64,000 nt of DNA, from the NCBI GenBank assembly GCA_021613375.1, contig CM038714.1, positions 41,267,123 to 41,331,122 on the forward strand. The letters are read 5' to 3'. Below, in pieces: positions 46,816 to 57,560 of the stretch. A program made the translations under genes and the position numbers. Positions within the stretch are counted from its first letter, which is position 1. The number at the start of each line of letters is the position of its first letter. The notes beneath the pieces were generated by a model, which ran no database searches, was not told the origin of the DNA, and saw nothing but the letters and a program-made list of their open reading frames with translations. The DNA comes from Megaleporinus macrocephalus (Eukaryota; Chordata; Actinopteri; Characiformes; Anostomidae).

Positions 46816-47110
46816 TTTATTTATTTTTAAAACTATGGATTATATACATATATAACCAAAACATTTATTATTTTCTTTGGTGGCATAATGCTGAAATGAA
46901 ATGATAAAACAATGTATGTTCAAGTTTTTTGACTAGACAAGACTAACATTAATGTTAGACAGTAAGGCTGTGTAAATACTGCACTACTGAAAGCACTTCT
47001 AATGATGGTGTCCTTTTATTTATTTATTCATTTCTTTATTTCATTTATTATATTTTATTTTTTTAGCCATTTATTGTAGTAGCAGTCTGCAGTTTGGGAC
47101 GTGGCCAGAG
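46815..47110. other. Intergenic, no feature recognised
   Basis: AT-rich. Confidence 0.3.
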
Positions 47111-47111
47111 A

Positions 47112-47280
47112 GTAATGCAACTTTACATTTCAGAGTACTTTCTGGCAAAAGTTAAAATAAACGTTAGCTAACCCAAACCCTCCTAGTCTGTTACCATAAC
47201 AACACAGTATAGGACATGTACAGGATAGTACAGGACATGTCCCCCCATCTTTCCCAATTCCTATGCCAATTGCGCTGAGT
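47112..47280 (+). repeat. Dispersed repeat family R5, copy 2
   Basis: aactttacatttcagagtac, ctggcaaaagttaa, aacccaaaccctcctagtct and acatgtccccccatc...caattcctatgcc, as in 38866-39300 but shorter. It sits immediately left of the long inverted repeat. Confidence 0.6.
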
Positions 47281-47334
47281 AATAGTGTGTTAGCTTTGAA
47301 TCTACAATAGTGTAGTGCATCACTGGCTGTACAA

Positions 47335-47708
47335 CAAGTATGTAACACATGTTTAATGTGTGATACTGTCACATAAACAGTCATATGCCAATTATACACC
47401 TCTGATTAGGCCTGTCATTGTCATGAAATGTATTGAAATTGTTATGTAAATAGCTGGCTTAACAATTTAATTGTCCATAGCATGCAACTGTTGAAGTACA
47501 AGACAGAAGTTATCTGTCTAGCTATTTAGGTAACTTCTGTCTTGTACTTCAACAGTTGCATGCTATAGACAATTAAATTGTTAAGCCAGCAATTTACATA
47601 ACAATTTCAATAAATTTCATGACAATGACAGGCCTAATCAGAGGTGCATAATTGGTGTATGACTGTTTATGTGACAGTATCACACATTAAACATGTGTTA
47701 CATACTTG
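47335..47708. repeat. Near-perfect long inverted repeat (178-bp arms)
   Basis: Arm 47335-47512 is the reverse complement of 47531-47708, symmetric about 47521.5, with an 18-bp spacer at 47513-47530. About six mismatches are seen across 178 bp and no net indel. The outer ends are caagtatgtaacacatg and catgtgttacatacttg. The structure would form a long hairpin in DNA or RNA. It may be a foldback element or MITE, or a small inverted duplication. No target duplication was found at the edges, so its origin is open. Confidence 0.95.
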
Positions 47709-47709
47709 C

Positions 47710-48055
47710 AGACTCTTAACACTGTTGTCTCTCCTTCAAGTACAAATCCCACTTTCACAAAGAGGGCGGTAAAACAAGGCGATACCAAAATCTGGTACAA
47801 AGCAGTTCTGACTCCTTAATATGTACCTTCTTAAAATTTCCATACACGGACAATAGAGCAGCAGCAACGAAGATGAGTTATTATGTAAAGAACAATATCT
47901 ACCGTTCCAAGCTATCAAAGTAATGTTGGTGGCTTTCATACCCTTGCCAAGAAACCAAACTGTCTATGGTTGATCTTCATCTTCAAACTTCATCAAGGCT
48001 GAAGTTGGTTTCCTAGTCGCCACCTTCTTAACTGAGTGTTCTTTTCCACTTTGTT
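47710..48055. other. Intergenic, no feature recognised
   Basis: Unique sequence; a 67-codon antisense frame has no gene signal. Confidence 0.3.
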
Positions 48056-48250
48056 AGGAGAGCTTGTACAGGTGGCAGATTGTAACTGTGGCATTATTTA
48101 AGGTGGAATAGAAAGTTAGCAAAACAAACTGGTCAATAAGAAGTCAACTTCCGCTCCCGCATCTTTAATAAGATCCTGGACAACTTTGATTCCAAGTTAT
48201 TAGTTTGCCCTGCACGTTTCATAGAATCAAGCAGTCTTTGCTGAGCGTTA
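48055..48250 (+). repeat. Dispersed repeat family R4, copy 3
   Basis: agcttgtacaggtggcagat, gtaactgtggcattatttaa, ggtggaatag, ttagcaaaacaaactgg, catctttaataagatcctgg and acaactttgattccaagtta match the minus strand of 28110-28390 over about 190 bp. Confidence 0.65.
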
Positions 48251-48410
48251 GACACTGGTCATGTAGCTCCCACTGCGCTTACCTGGTGGCTATAAGGGCC
48301 AATTATTTGTTAGCCACTTGAGCCTCCAGTGCGAAGCTAAAGAAGCAAACTTCAAAGAGCAAACATGTCTTGGCTGATTGACTACATTTTAGGTAACCTG
48401 GCAAGCTGTT
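48250..48410 (-). repeat. Dispersed repeat family R3, copy 4
   Basis: The complement reads cagccaagacatgtttgctc, ttcttta, ttcgcactggaggctc and gtggctaacaaataat, as in the other R3 copies. It directly follows the R4 copy. Confidence 0.5.
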
Positions 48411-48469
48411 GGTTTAACAGAACTATGTGGGTGCACTGACACACGGTGTTATATGAACGGGGACGGAGC

Positions 48470-48970
48470 CAACAAGAAAACAAAGCGGTGCTCTCAGGCA
48501 GCGCTGTCAGTTCAGTCGTCCTCTCGGGGGGTATTTACTTTTTTGCCAAGAAATCCCCTCGATATATGTAATAAGCGAATGTTTGAAGAGAGCTCTCAGT
48601 TCAGATGAGCTGAGCTATCAAAACAGTTTCGAACCAGTCTTCCATTAAGTGAGCTCTATTAGCTTTTTGCCAGAGTGTTGTTGCAGTATGGCGGTTATGA
48701 GGGAACATTGAGCTTTTTGTCGGGTTGACTGACGTGACCCTTTGTTGGCCCCTGTCTGGCAGAGGACAGGGTGATTCACTAATCACCTGTGTACACACTC
48801 TTTCCTCACCATTCTCTCCCAGCACTCCATCAGAAACAGGGAGGATGATGTTTTCACCCAGCCCTGCAGCCTTTCCGAAGGAAACGGCTTAACACCGCTG
48901 TTGAACGTGATGTTTAAGCTGCCTCTGGCTGTTTTGAGCTGGGTGTGAGGTCAGCTTTTCAGTCAACACA
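48470..48970. promoter_or_regulatory. Candidate conserved non-coding element
   Basis: Repeat-poor sequence of moderate GC (tctcaggcagcgctgtcag, cctttccgaaggaaacggc). A 74-codon antisense frame lacks gene features. Confidence 0.3.
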
Positions 48971-49099
48971 CAGCTACACTCAGGAAATGGCGAAAAGTTA
49001 AGCTTATAACATACACCAGCTGTAAAATATGGATTCAAATCAACATTGCACTGTACTGGAAGTTTGTTCTAAGAAAATGAACAAGCACCGTTATAGTCG

Positions 49100-49640
49100 C
49101 TACCCCTTAAAGAGGGGTCCAAATAAACGTTTAAGATGAACATATAGTCATTCCGTGTGTGGTTTGAGGTGAAATGTTTTATTCTAGAGGAGCGTACAGA
49201 TTTAGAGTGGTTTTGGTGATAAGAACCAGAATGCCACTGAAAAGCATCCCAGAATTAAATTAAATAAAATTCTTAAAATGTTCTGCCCACCATCTGTTAG
49301 GATTGTTTTGAGGTAAGATTTGGCTTTAAATGGCTTTTTTTTCAAATCCCTTCATGACAGAGGGGTGTTTTGCAGGGCGTTGTAAGGCAAAATAGTCCCA
49401 AAAGAAAACATTTTGTTCACAATTAACACTTTTTACCATCAATATGTTATAGAAAAACTTCAGTATGTTATAGAAAGACATTTAGAATTACTGGACACAA
49501 TGGATATTAAAAAAATGACCATAGATGTCGAACCCCAGGTTCCTATAGTAGAGCAATCTAAATTTAAGTTCCTCTACAATTAACCATTTCACATCTAACC
49601 ACTCTAAATGCGTCTGTTTACGTCTCACCATTTTGATTAA
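49100..49640. mobile_element. Inverted-repeat element family R2, copy 2
   Basis: Left edge: ggtttgaggtgaaatg, ttctagaggagcgtac, tggttttggtgataagaacc. The complement of the right edge reads ggttagatgtgaaatgg, attgtagaggaactta, actataggaacctgggg. This is the same layout as copies 1 and 3. ~540 bp long, no coding content. Confidence 0.6.
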
Positions 49641-50325
49641 GTTCCAATAACTCATGTAGACTATAGAAATTATTTAGTTATTTAGTTATTAATATTAGAC
49701 CTGTTACTTATATTAGATATTAAAGTGAGTAATGAAGATGTGTGTCTACATTCAGATCTTTAGAGTTTAAAGAGATAATATAATATATTCGTAGTAATGC
49801 AAATACTGAATATATACGGTACACAGCAAGCTAACAACACAAACGTGTCTTCCTATTAGGCAAAATCCCTGAGACTGAAGACATATTTTCCAATTCTTAG
49901 ATCATTTTCTCTACTCAGGTCATTCCTATTTTTTTTCTCATTGTGAGGACATTTGGCAGGAAAAACAGCCATTAGACCAGCAGTAATTGGCATGTCCTTG
50001 TAGTGGCTACAAATAATATTTGAACTGTGGTACCTAGGGAGGTCATTACAGTCATGTTCATTTAATTGTGTGTTGTGCTGCCACTAAGAGCTAAAAGGGA
50101 CCATGTTTTTGCACGTTGTAAATTTCAAGTTGCCTGAGCATTGATGTTGTTGTTTTTGTGCTGTGCTAAAGCTCGTTCTTAGAGGAGTTCTTCATTAAAA
50201 CTTAGTGCACAGGTGTACATGTGATATATATGAAATATTATTTGTGGAGTAATTGGTGGAAAAAGCTGAAAACTCATTTAATATCATTTAATATAAACGA
50301 TTAAATTACATTTCTTTATCAGTAT
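49640..50325. other. Intergenic, no feature recognised
   Basis: AT-rich unique sequence. Confidence 0.3.
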
Positions 50326-50329
50326 TTTT

Positions 50330-50480
50330 GTGTCCACCATTTGTCTTTCTCACAGGTTTTGCCTCTAACGTTCAGTCTCAGAAGGTGGTTACATTTTCTG
50401 CTTTTCATGAAGAAGCCCCAAACACATTTAGTGATGTTGAGGCCTGGAGAGGTCAGTCCACTCTTCTGAGAACATGTATA
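50330..50480 (-). mobile_element. Possible Tc1-like transposase remnant
   Basis: The minus strand carries a frame reading SPGLNITKCVWGFFMKSRK, resembling the SPDLNxIExVWxxxKxR segment around the catalytic Glu of Tc1-like enzymes; here Glu is replaced by Lys-Cys. The fragment is short. Confidence 0.35.
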
Positions 50481-50599
50481 GGTACATATTTTCTTAATTT
50501 TTGTTTAGTTCAGGTTCCTCTGTATCTTTTGCTGTATCTTTATATCTATAACTCCTTAAATATATCTCCCTAATTAGTAATGATATATCATCAGTGTCA

Positions 50600-50880
50600 G
50601 ACCAAACTCTCCAAATTGGTGACTTTATATTAGTAAGAGAAAAAAACATGCAAGTTACTGTGTTGAAATTTAGTTCTTTATTGATAATCGTTAAAGTTTG
50701 ACATAACAAAAAGAGCGTTTGTCATTTTAATAGGTATGTAAGAGTAATTGTATAGTGATATAAGGTTTTGTTCTGACAGTAGTAACATTTTCAAATGCTA
50801 ACTTTTAAGGGGGAAGAAGAAAATGCACTTTGCTTTTAATGTAAAGTGAAACCAGAATTTTTTCCAAGTAAGCGTTTTTC
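50600..50880 (+). repeat. Dispersed repeat family R1, copy 4 (broken)
   Basis: ctctccaaattggtgacttt at the start and tgcactttgcttttaatgta, then aagtgaaaccagaatttttt, at the end match R1, with about 150 bp of unrelated text between. Followed by a short (TA)n at 50897-50915. Confidence 0.4.
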
Positions 50881-51119
50881 CTAAGAAATCCAAATATATA
50901 TATATATATATATATCATCTCTATATATCGTCACTAATATAAATATATAATTTTCCAATATTTTAAAACACAGACTGCACTTTTATATTGTGTTAAAACT
51001 TTATGACAAACATAAGTGGTCCAAAATGATTTGAAAAAAATTGTAGTGGCATTAACTTACTTTGCAAATTGGAAACTCACAGTTATGAATTGACTAGCAG
51101 TATATCACACCACAAGTAA

Positions 51120-52480
51120 AACACTTCCAATCTGAAGGAACTCTGAAGCGTTGGTCTTTTGTTCTTGCGACGGCCCTTAAAACAAACATTACCCCAAAGC
51201 ACTTGTTACTGAACTCCACCTCTGCTGCCCCCCACACACACTCCCGCTGTTAGACTAATACAAAGAGAGCAAAGCTCGGACACTTTGGCCTCTGCGGCCC
51301 TGATAGGGTTCAGGCTAGCCTGCGTTTTTCCAATTGATTCAGTGGCACGCTCCTTGTTTAACAAGGTGGGGGGGGATAGTGGGGGGTAAAAAGACTTTTA
51401 GTTCATTCATTAATCATAGAAGTAAACAGGCCATCCAGTGACACCTGGTGGGGTTAATGCCCCGGACCCCTGGAGTAATCACCAGATCACCGCCCCCCCA
51501 CCTCCAGTCGCAGGCCCGGCCAGCCACTCACATGAAAAAGCTTGTGATTATAAAGGAAATGGGAATTAGCAGAAACATTTTGGAGAAGGCGGTCTCCCTA
51601 GTCGGCTGGTAGCGCAGCAGGGATGGAGCTTTGGGCTGATTGGAGCGCTCCCCTGGGGGCGGTCGGCCAGGGAGAGGTAAGGGGTTAAAGGTCGAGCCTA
51701 TACCAAATTAGTAGTGTCTGTTATTCGAAACCAAAATAAAGCAAAAGCAGGGCTAAATGACTCCCCCCCCCTCCTTCTCCTCCTTCTCTGGAGTGCTTTC
51801 TGGGCTCCTTCTTCGAAATTACCGAGAGGCCACGTTGCAATTAGTGGTTTGTTTCTTTTAGACTGAAATATGGCCATAATTCATAGCTTTCAAATCATTT
51901 CATTGGAAAAGATGTATGGGCTGGCAAGACTGAAGAAGTAATTGTAACACATGATATGGCAATTTGTTACCCCAGCCAGCAAGTACACAAGGCATTTGCA
52001 TGCCCTGGCATTAAGGGGGGGAAAAAAAAAGAGGGGCTGAAGATGCCATTTGTTTCCAACAGACTCTGTAACAGAACACTGCCTGCTAAAGTTATTACAC
52101 CTCTTTTCATTAAGGAAGTATGAGGCATTAAACCTCGCTACACGTTTGTGCTTGTAATAGCTCCAGCCAGTGGCTCATGCGTCCGAGTACTCGAATACAG
52201 GCCTAGCTTCCAATCTTTTCCTTTTACCTAATGCTCTGTAATTGCTGGCCCACTCAAACTGGGAACCAAGAGCTGCGTTTTTTTTATTTTGCTCGAATAT
52301 ACAAACACGCATCCACTGTTTAGAGCCGCGCAATCCAGGAGGAATTGCGCTCGTATGCGACTGATAAATGTAGAAAAGCGACGCGCGCCAAGGCTTTGTT
52401 TTACCCAGATTTTACAGGCTAATCCTCTTGACATGAATCATTAAGTTCTCTATGCAATAATTACTGTGTCAAAGTAATGG
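51120..52480. promoter_or_regulatory. Candidate conserved non-coding element cluster
   Basis: About 1.35 kb of complex sequence with several dense sub-blocks: 51170-51330, 51420-51720 and 51830-52020. The last contains ggccataattcatagctttc and catttgcatgccc, an octamer-like ATTTGCAT. A fourth block lies at 52070-52440. No exon or repeat found. Among the best enhancer candidates by texture. Confidence 0.38.
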
Positions 52481-52980
52481 GCCAAAAAAGTATTTCCATC
52501 CCTAACAGGCCTTTTTGTTTCCCAGAATGTTTAAAGCAACAACTTTTTGCCAGAGAGGAAGCAGAGCGTTCACTCTTCTGCTCATTTTTCCAAGGAGCAC
52601 AGAACAATTCCTGCTTTTTTTTCTTCTTTTTTTTAGCATGATTACAGTCATCTCAAGGAATCTGACTTATCAGATGCTGAGCATGTTCCTGTCTTTATTG
52701 CATAATGGCCAGTTTATTGCTTTGTTACTTAAAGTGAAAAACTTAGAGATAATCTCATTAGGTAATTAAGAATTTCCGGCCTGAGGCACATCACATGCAA
52801 CTTGGGGTAGATGCACAGTCTTACACAGGAGCTTAGGCCCTTAATTGAAATGCATTTTTGTTAATTTTCCAGGTTTCTATAAGCCAGAATTTATTTTCTC
52901 TTCTTTAGCAAATAAACAGTATTATATATTTGCATGAAAACTGGGACTGTGCACTGGATGAAACAATACATAATACATGA
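52480..52980. other. Intergenic, no feature recognised
   Basis: Open frame of 84 codons at 52515-52769 has no protein resemblance. AT-rich. Confidence 0.3.
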
Positions 52981-53270
52981 TACAGAGCATACGATTCAAT
53001 ATGTATTGCTATGTATCACAATACTGTACGCAATGTATTGAGATTTAAGGAAAACTGCCCTAGTAGGAAAAAACATATCACCATATTCATAGGTTTGCTA
53101 ACTCTGATGTTACGAGTGGTCAGGGGTTTAAACACAACACAGAATTACGCCACCAGTCTTTGTATGTAAACTATTCATAGAATCTTGACACTGGTTTTGA
53201 GAATTAAAGCAGAAATTCATTTTACCCTCGAGTTTATTGATATGTCTTGCACCCCTAATTAAAACATGAA
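52980..53270. mobile_element. Possible hAT-like MITE relic
   Basis: catgatacagagcatacgat, tgtattgctatgtatcacaa and the edge gatatgtcttgcacccctaa resemble fish elements built on TACGATAC-type internal repeats and a ...gcaccccta end. No clean target duplication or matched ends. Confidence 0.35.
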
Positions 53271-53760
53271 GGTCCTTAGAGGATGTGTTAACTTACTTTC
53301 ACTTTAACAAATAAACAAAACACTGAATTAGACCAGGCATGTGCAAACGTTTGCGTACGTCTATATCTGTTGTTTTCTGGCCGGAACTGTTATAAGAGTA
53401 ATCTTTTTTTTACAGCACTTAAAGACTTATAATGTGGTAATTTTGCTATACTGTTGAAATCTAATTATGTAATTACATGGTTATTGCATTGTTAGTTATA
53501 TAATAAATTAAATATACATTCAAATGTTTTAAAACAAGCCAAAACCCAGTAAAATTGAGAAGTATGTTTCTTTTTCTCCTCCCAAAACAAGGCTGTATAC
53601 ATAATAGTAACATTCTATCAAATTCCTATTGTAATAAAATACCTCGTTTTCTATGTATAGACACAAACATGGTACAGATTGGAAGTTTAGAGTCTTAACT
53701 TCAACAAAATGTTGTGTTTCAATAAGCTACAGATGGGAAACAATAAAAAAAGACAATTAT
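53270..53760. other. Intergenic, no feature recognised
   Basis: AT-rich unique sequence. Confidence 0.3.
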
Positions 53761-54470
53761 TTTATTGCCAGTGATCGCAGTGACTTTAGGTGAAGAAGAC
53801 AGGATTAGCCTCCAGCGTGGAGCTGCTCAGGATGATAGCAATTAATTGCGACATTGAATTGCTGAGGGATGACTGCGCTCGCTCACTAAGCGACGATAAT
53901 GTCTCCCGAAAAGAATTGGCACGGTTCCTCTCAGCGCACATCTGCCTGGCTGCACTGCAACCCGTGATAAATAGCAAACTACACTTAACGTCCTCAGGAG
54001 AGGTTCACGGAGGGGTTTTTTTTATGGGAAAGTTTACAAGTGCCCTGCAATAAATGAAGCCACAGAAGCACTTAAAATGACAGAGGGAGTGGATTTAAAC
54101 GTCTGCTTGGCAATAGAGATTCCTAGCGGCTAAAGGAACGAAGGCCCTGCGCTCGTCCAAGGGGAAGAGTACACACTGGTCGGAGTTACATTACAGGAAT
54201 TACATTAGCAGCATGTCATAAGCGCTAATTTACACTTTAAACCTGGGCCGTGCCTGGCAGCTGTTTGGGAGATGTCTGGAAGCAGAAACATTTTTGCTCG
54301 ACACTCCTGGCAACATGAAGTACACCGCTGAATCATTTTAAAACGTTGCGAACATGACTAATTGTGTGAGCCCTGGGCAGATACAGCATATTCAGCTGTT
54401 ATTTAACTGTCATTATAAACGGACTATTGAGGAGGATCACTGATGCTGTTCAAGGGAATAAAATGAGGTC
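53760..54470. promoter_or_regulatory. Candidate conserved non-coding element cluster
   Basis: Dense, repeat-poor block. CAATTAATTG at 53839-53848 is a perfect palindrome with two overlapping homeodomain cores. Overlapping + and - frames (87 and 63 codons) across the same bases show neither is selected as protein. Texture of a developmental enhancer. Confidence 0.35.
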
Positions 54471-55140
54471 AGGCTGACAGCATATTGTAGTATAAGACTT
54501 ATTGTATAATACGACTTTATATATGTGCCACAGTCACTTTTTATTTTATTATTTTATTATTCTGTTGTATTATAAGACTTTATATATGTGTACATATTGC
54601 AAATTTCTTTTTTTAGTGTTTATTCTTCTGCTTAACCGGCTGCTACTGTAATAACTGCAAAATTCTGATAGTTCTGATTGTAAAATCTGATTGGCTAAGC
54701 CACAGTCGCAGATGCTGTAGAAATACTTCACACGGCAAGGTATATTTGATACCGTAGAAATCATCTTGTTAGGAAAAACATTGCAGCAGAGACAGCATTT
54801 ATGAACGAGAAGATGTAGTGGACATTGTGGACATTGTGGACATTTTTTGACATTTAAAAAAACGCTTCAAATTAAAAGGAATACAAATGTTAACTTATAA
54901 AAACAGAATGCATACTCAATGCATAAACGTGTTTATTTGAATGGATGTCAAATGTTATTATGGCAAAATGTTACATGCCACAATTACTGATTAAGCTAGT
55001 GAAGGGACAGAATTACAGAAAAAAAAGATAAAAAAAAAAAGATTCTGCCCATCATTGAGAAGGCTTATTATTACTGTTAATTTACATATGTTGTCTTTTG
55101 TTTACTGATTGTTTTTTATTTATTTTTTTTTTTTGCACAG
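54470..55140. other. Intergenic, small local repeats
   Basis: Contains two partial copies of tataagactttatatatgtg (about 54495 and 54570), a triple GTGGACATT at 54818-54844 and A-rich runs near 55020. No exon. Confidence 0.4.
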
Positions 55141-55203
55141 TGGTAGTTACGCTGATGCTGCTGCAACAACACTGGATGGGCAAGCCAAGCAGATTTAAAG
55201 AAG
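55141..55203 (+). other. Exon-like segment (speculative)
   Basis: A long pyrimidine tract ending gcacag precedes 63 bp that stay open in one frame (VVTLMLLQQHWMGKPSRFKE) and end AAG|GTAAAA. There are no partner exons nearby, and the peptide is not recognised. It may be a non-coding RNA exon or chance. Confidence 0.15.
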
Positions 55204-55204
55204 G

Positions 55205-56280
55205 TAAAAATCCAGAGAGAAAATTATTTACCAGTATTTAAAATAAAAAGTGGTGGCACGACTTAGTTAACAAATATTAGATAAGTGAGTCTAAGGTTAG
55301 TGACAAATTTCCCCAGTACACGTTAGGGGCAGTACTATTACTATGCTGTTGGTATTAATAGAAAATGTTGTGATACTTAAGTGTATTGATATCATGTTTT
55401 GATGATCAAGCACAATATCTGCTTAATAGTTATAAATAGTTTATGTAGAAGGATTGGTATCAGATTGTGGTCAATGTAACCTCGTATCATGATATGTACT
55501 GCATTGCCAGGTTCTTGTCAGTACGCAGCCACTAAATTTATAATTGAACATAGCCATGTTAGCTGACGTCAGAACATTGACCCGACCACTAACATTAAAC
55601 ACTGTACAAAACAATGTCATTTGTATTTCTTTAATCTTATATTATGGCCAAAAGATACTGAGGTATAAGTGATGTTAACTTAACTGTCAGTCTGCACAGC
55701 ATTGAGACAGCAATGTAAGCTTACTTATATGACTTTAGCTAACTTCATTAAGTAATTCATGAGATCCTTAACTTACCTTCATACTCATGTAAGTCATTCT
55801 CAAAGAAAATCGTCTAGACTTTGTCAGATCAACTCCACCAAATTGAACACCCTTTGTAGGAAAATGAGATAAATATCCCAGTTACCAAGTTTTCTACATC
55901 AGCGATATTATAAAGTAGAGCTTTGGCTGCGTTCTGATTCGTAAAAGGCTCTGCTGTAACATTTTGCAGACTTCCACTGTGTTAAATACACAGAAAGTTG
56001 TAGATTTGTAAAGAATTGATATGATGTTTGGCACCCTTAGCTTACTGTTAATGAACTATACTGCTTATATTGGGGAGGGAGAAGGGAATTATTGCTTTGT
56101 TTGATTGTTATTAATATTAACTCATTTAAGTGTTAAACCCCACTGAATATTTACCCTCGTATGACTAGATGAAATGTTTATAAAATATATATTTTTTTAA
56201 AAAAAAGTGGTTTTTGTCACCTAACCTTGGTAAAATCACTACAATACACCGTGTCTTATGGCGCATTGCCTTATTTTGTA
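55205..56280. other. Intergenic, no feature recognised
   Basis: AT-rich unique sequence. Around 55370-55510 a run of gtatca / gatatca-type words hints at another old hAT-like element, too degraded to place. Confidence 0.3.
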
Positions 56281-57560
56281 AACTGGTCTGATATCTTGTT
56301 GGCGTGCCCTAAGTTTCTCTTTAATCTCTCCTTTTCTTTAGTAGGTGTTATAGCATGGCCCTACACCCAGCACTCAGCTCTTCCTGTGTCCTACACTGAG
56401 GGAGGGAGTTTGAAATGGCTTTTAGAGGGCTTGGGGTGAGGAAGTGCAGGTACCTTGATGAGATATGTACTGTATACAAAGCAGATTTTATTACTCCATC
56501 ATTCAGCCCAAGCCATTCCCCGCGGCGCAATTTTCCACAGTGTTGCTAATGTAAATTCCCAGCGACTGTTTATTTCACTCTATAACATAGAATGGAGGGC
56601 CCATAACAGGTGATTCATTTAATCAAAGTCACTGGGGTAAGCCTCAGTCCCTGTGGCTATCTTAGGCATAGAGATATTTGTACTGGGATCAACTAGAAGG
56701 CTAATCCATTGTGCGTTGGAAGGGTGTAAATTGGTAAACTGCTTTACGGCGTTATGGTAAAATTTTATATGGGGATAGACGAATGGCCAGTGCCCTGCTG
56801 CTACTCTGGAGGACATAAACCTTGCTTGTCCTTTAATATTTCTATCCTTTCAAGAAAACCACTGATGGCATCTCTTCTCAGCGATGAGGTTAAAACAGTT
56901 AGCCAGCTATCCGCCTGGCTCATTGAAGAACGCGTACTAACCTCGTACGCCGAATTAGCAAAGGGTTTCTGCATCGATAATCGTCAATCTTCCATGGCAG
57001 CGGTGTGCCTTCGGTGCAGGTCATGGGCTGCCATGTGCAATCAGTGGTGATATGCAAGTGCTCAGGGTGCTCGGGTCGTCCCTGACCAGTCCCAGATGGA
57101 AGGGGTGCGAGCACCTGAGGAGACGAAGAATAAACCACTGAGGAGGGAATGTGCGCTTGTTTTCTAGGCTTTTGGTGTTGAAACAGAGCAGAGCGTTGGT
57201 AGTGGAGATGCAGCCGTTTCAGGAGAGGCCCTTCCTCAGGTTCTTGTTAAGTCCGGTCTAATTGTTACTTAGCACCTCAAAGGCGCAAAAAAAGCTCAAT
57301 CACCATCACAACAGACAAGCTCGTGTCTAAACAGAGGAGCACGGCCAAAATACAAGCCATTAGACACCAATAAACTGTGCAAAGTGGGGAATGAAAGGCA
57401 TTCGGGCTTTAGCTAAATGGAAAGGAGATAAATGTAATTTGTCAAGAAGAGCTTGAGCAGCTGGCTTGTGGAAAAAGTAAGCCACATCATACCTGACGTT
57501 ATGCTTTTAAGGTATTTGGTCTCTTAGTGAGCCTCCTATGAAGCCTTTTTCTGATGTTCT
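56280..57560. promoter_or_regulatory. Candidate conserved non-coding element cluster
   Basis: Repeat-poor for about 1.3 kb. The sub-block 56870-57050 is especially dense (cgcgtactaacctcgtacg, ctgcatcgataatcgtcaat), and a GC-richer block lies at 57050-57250. The 98-codon + frame through it overlaps a 72-codon antisense frame and has no domain. Confidence 0.38.
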
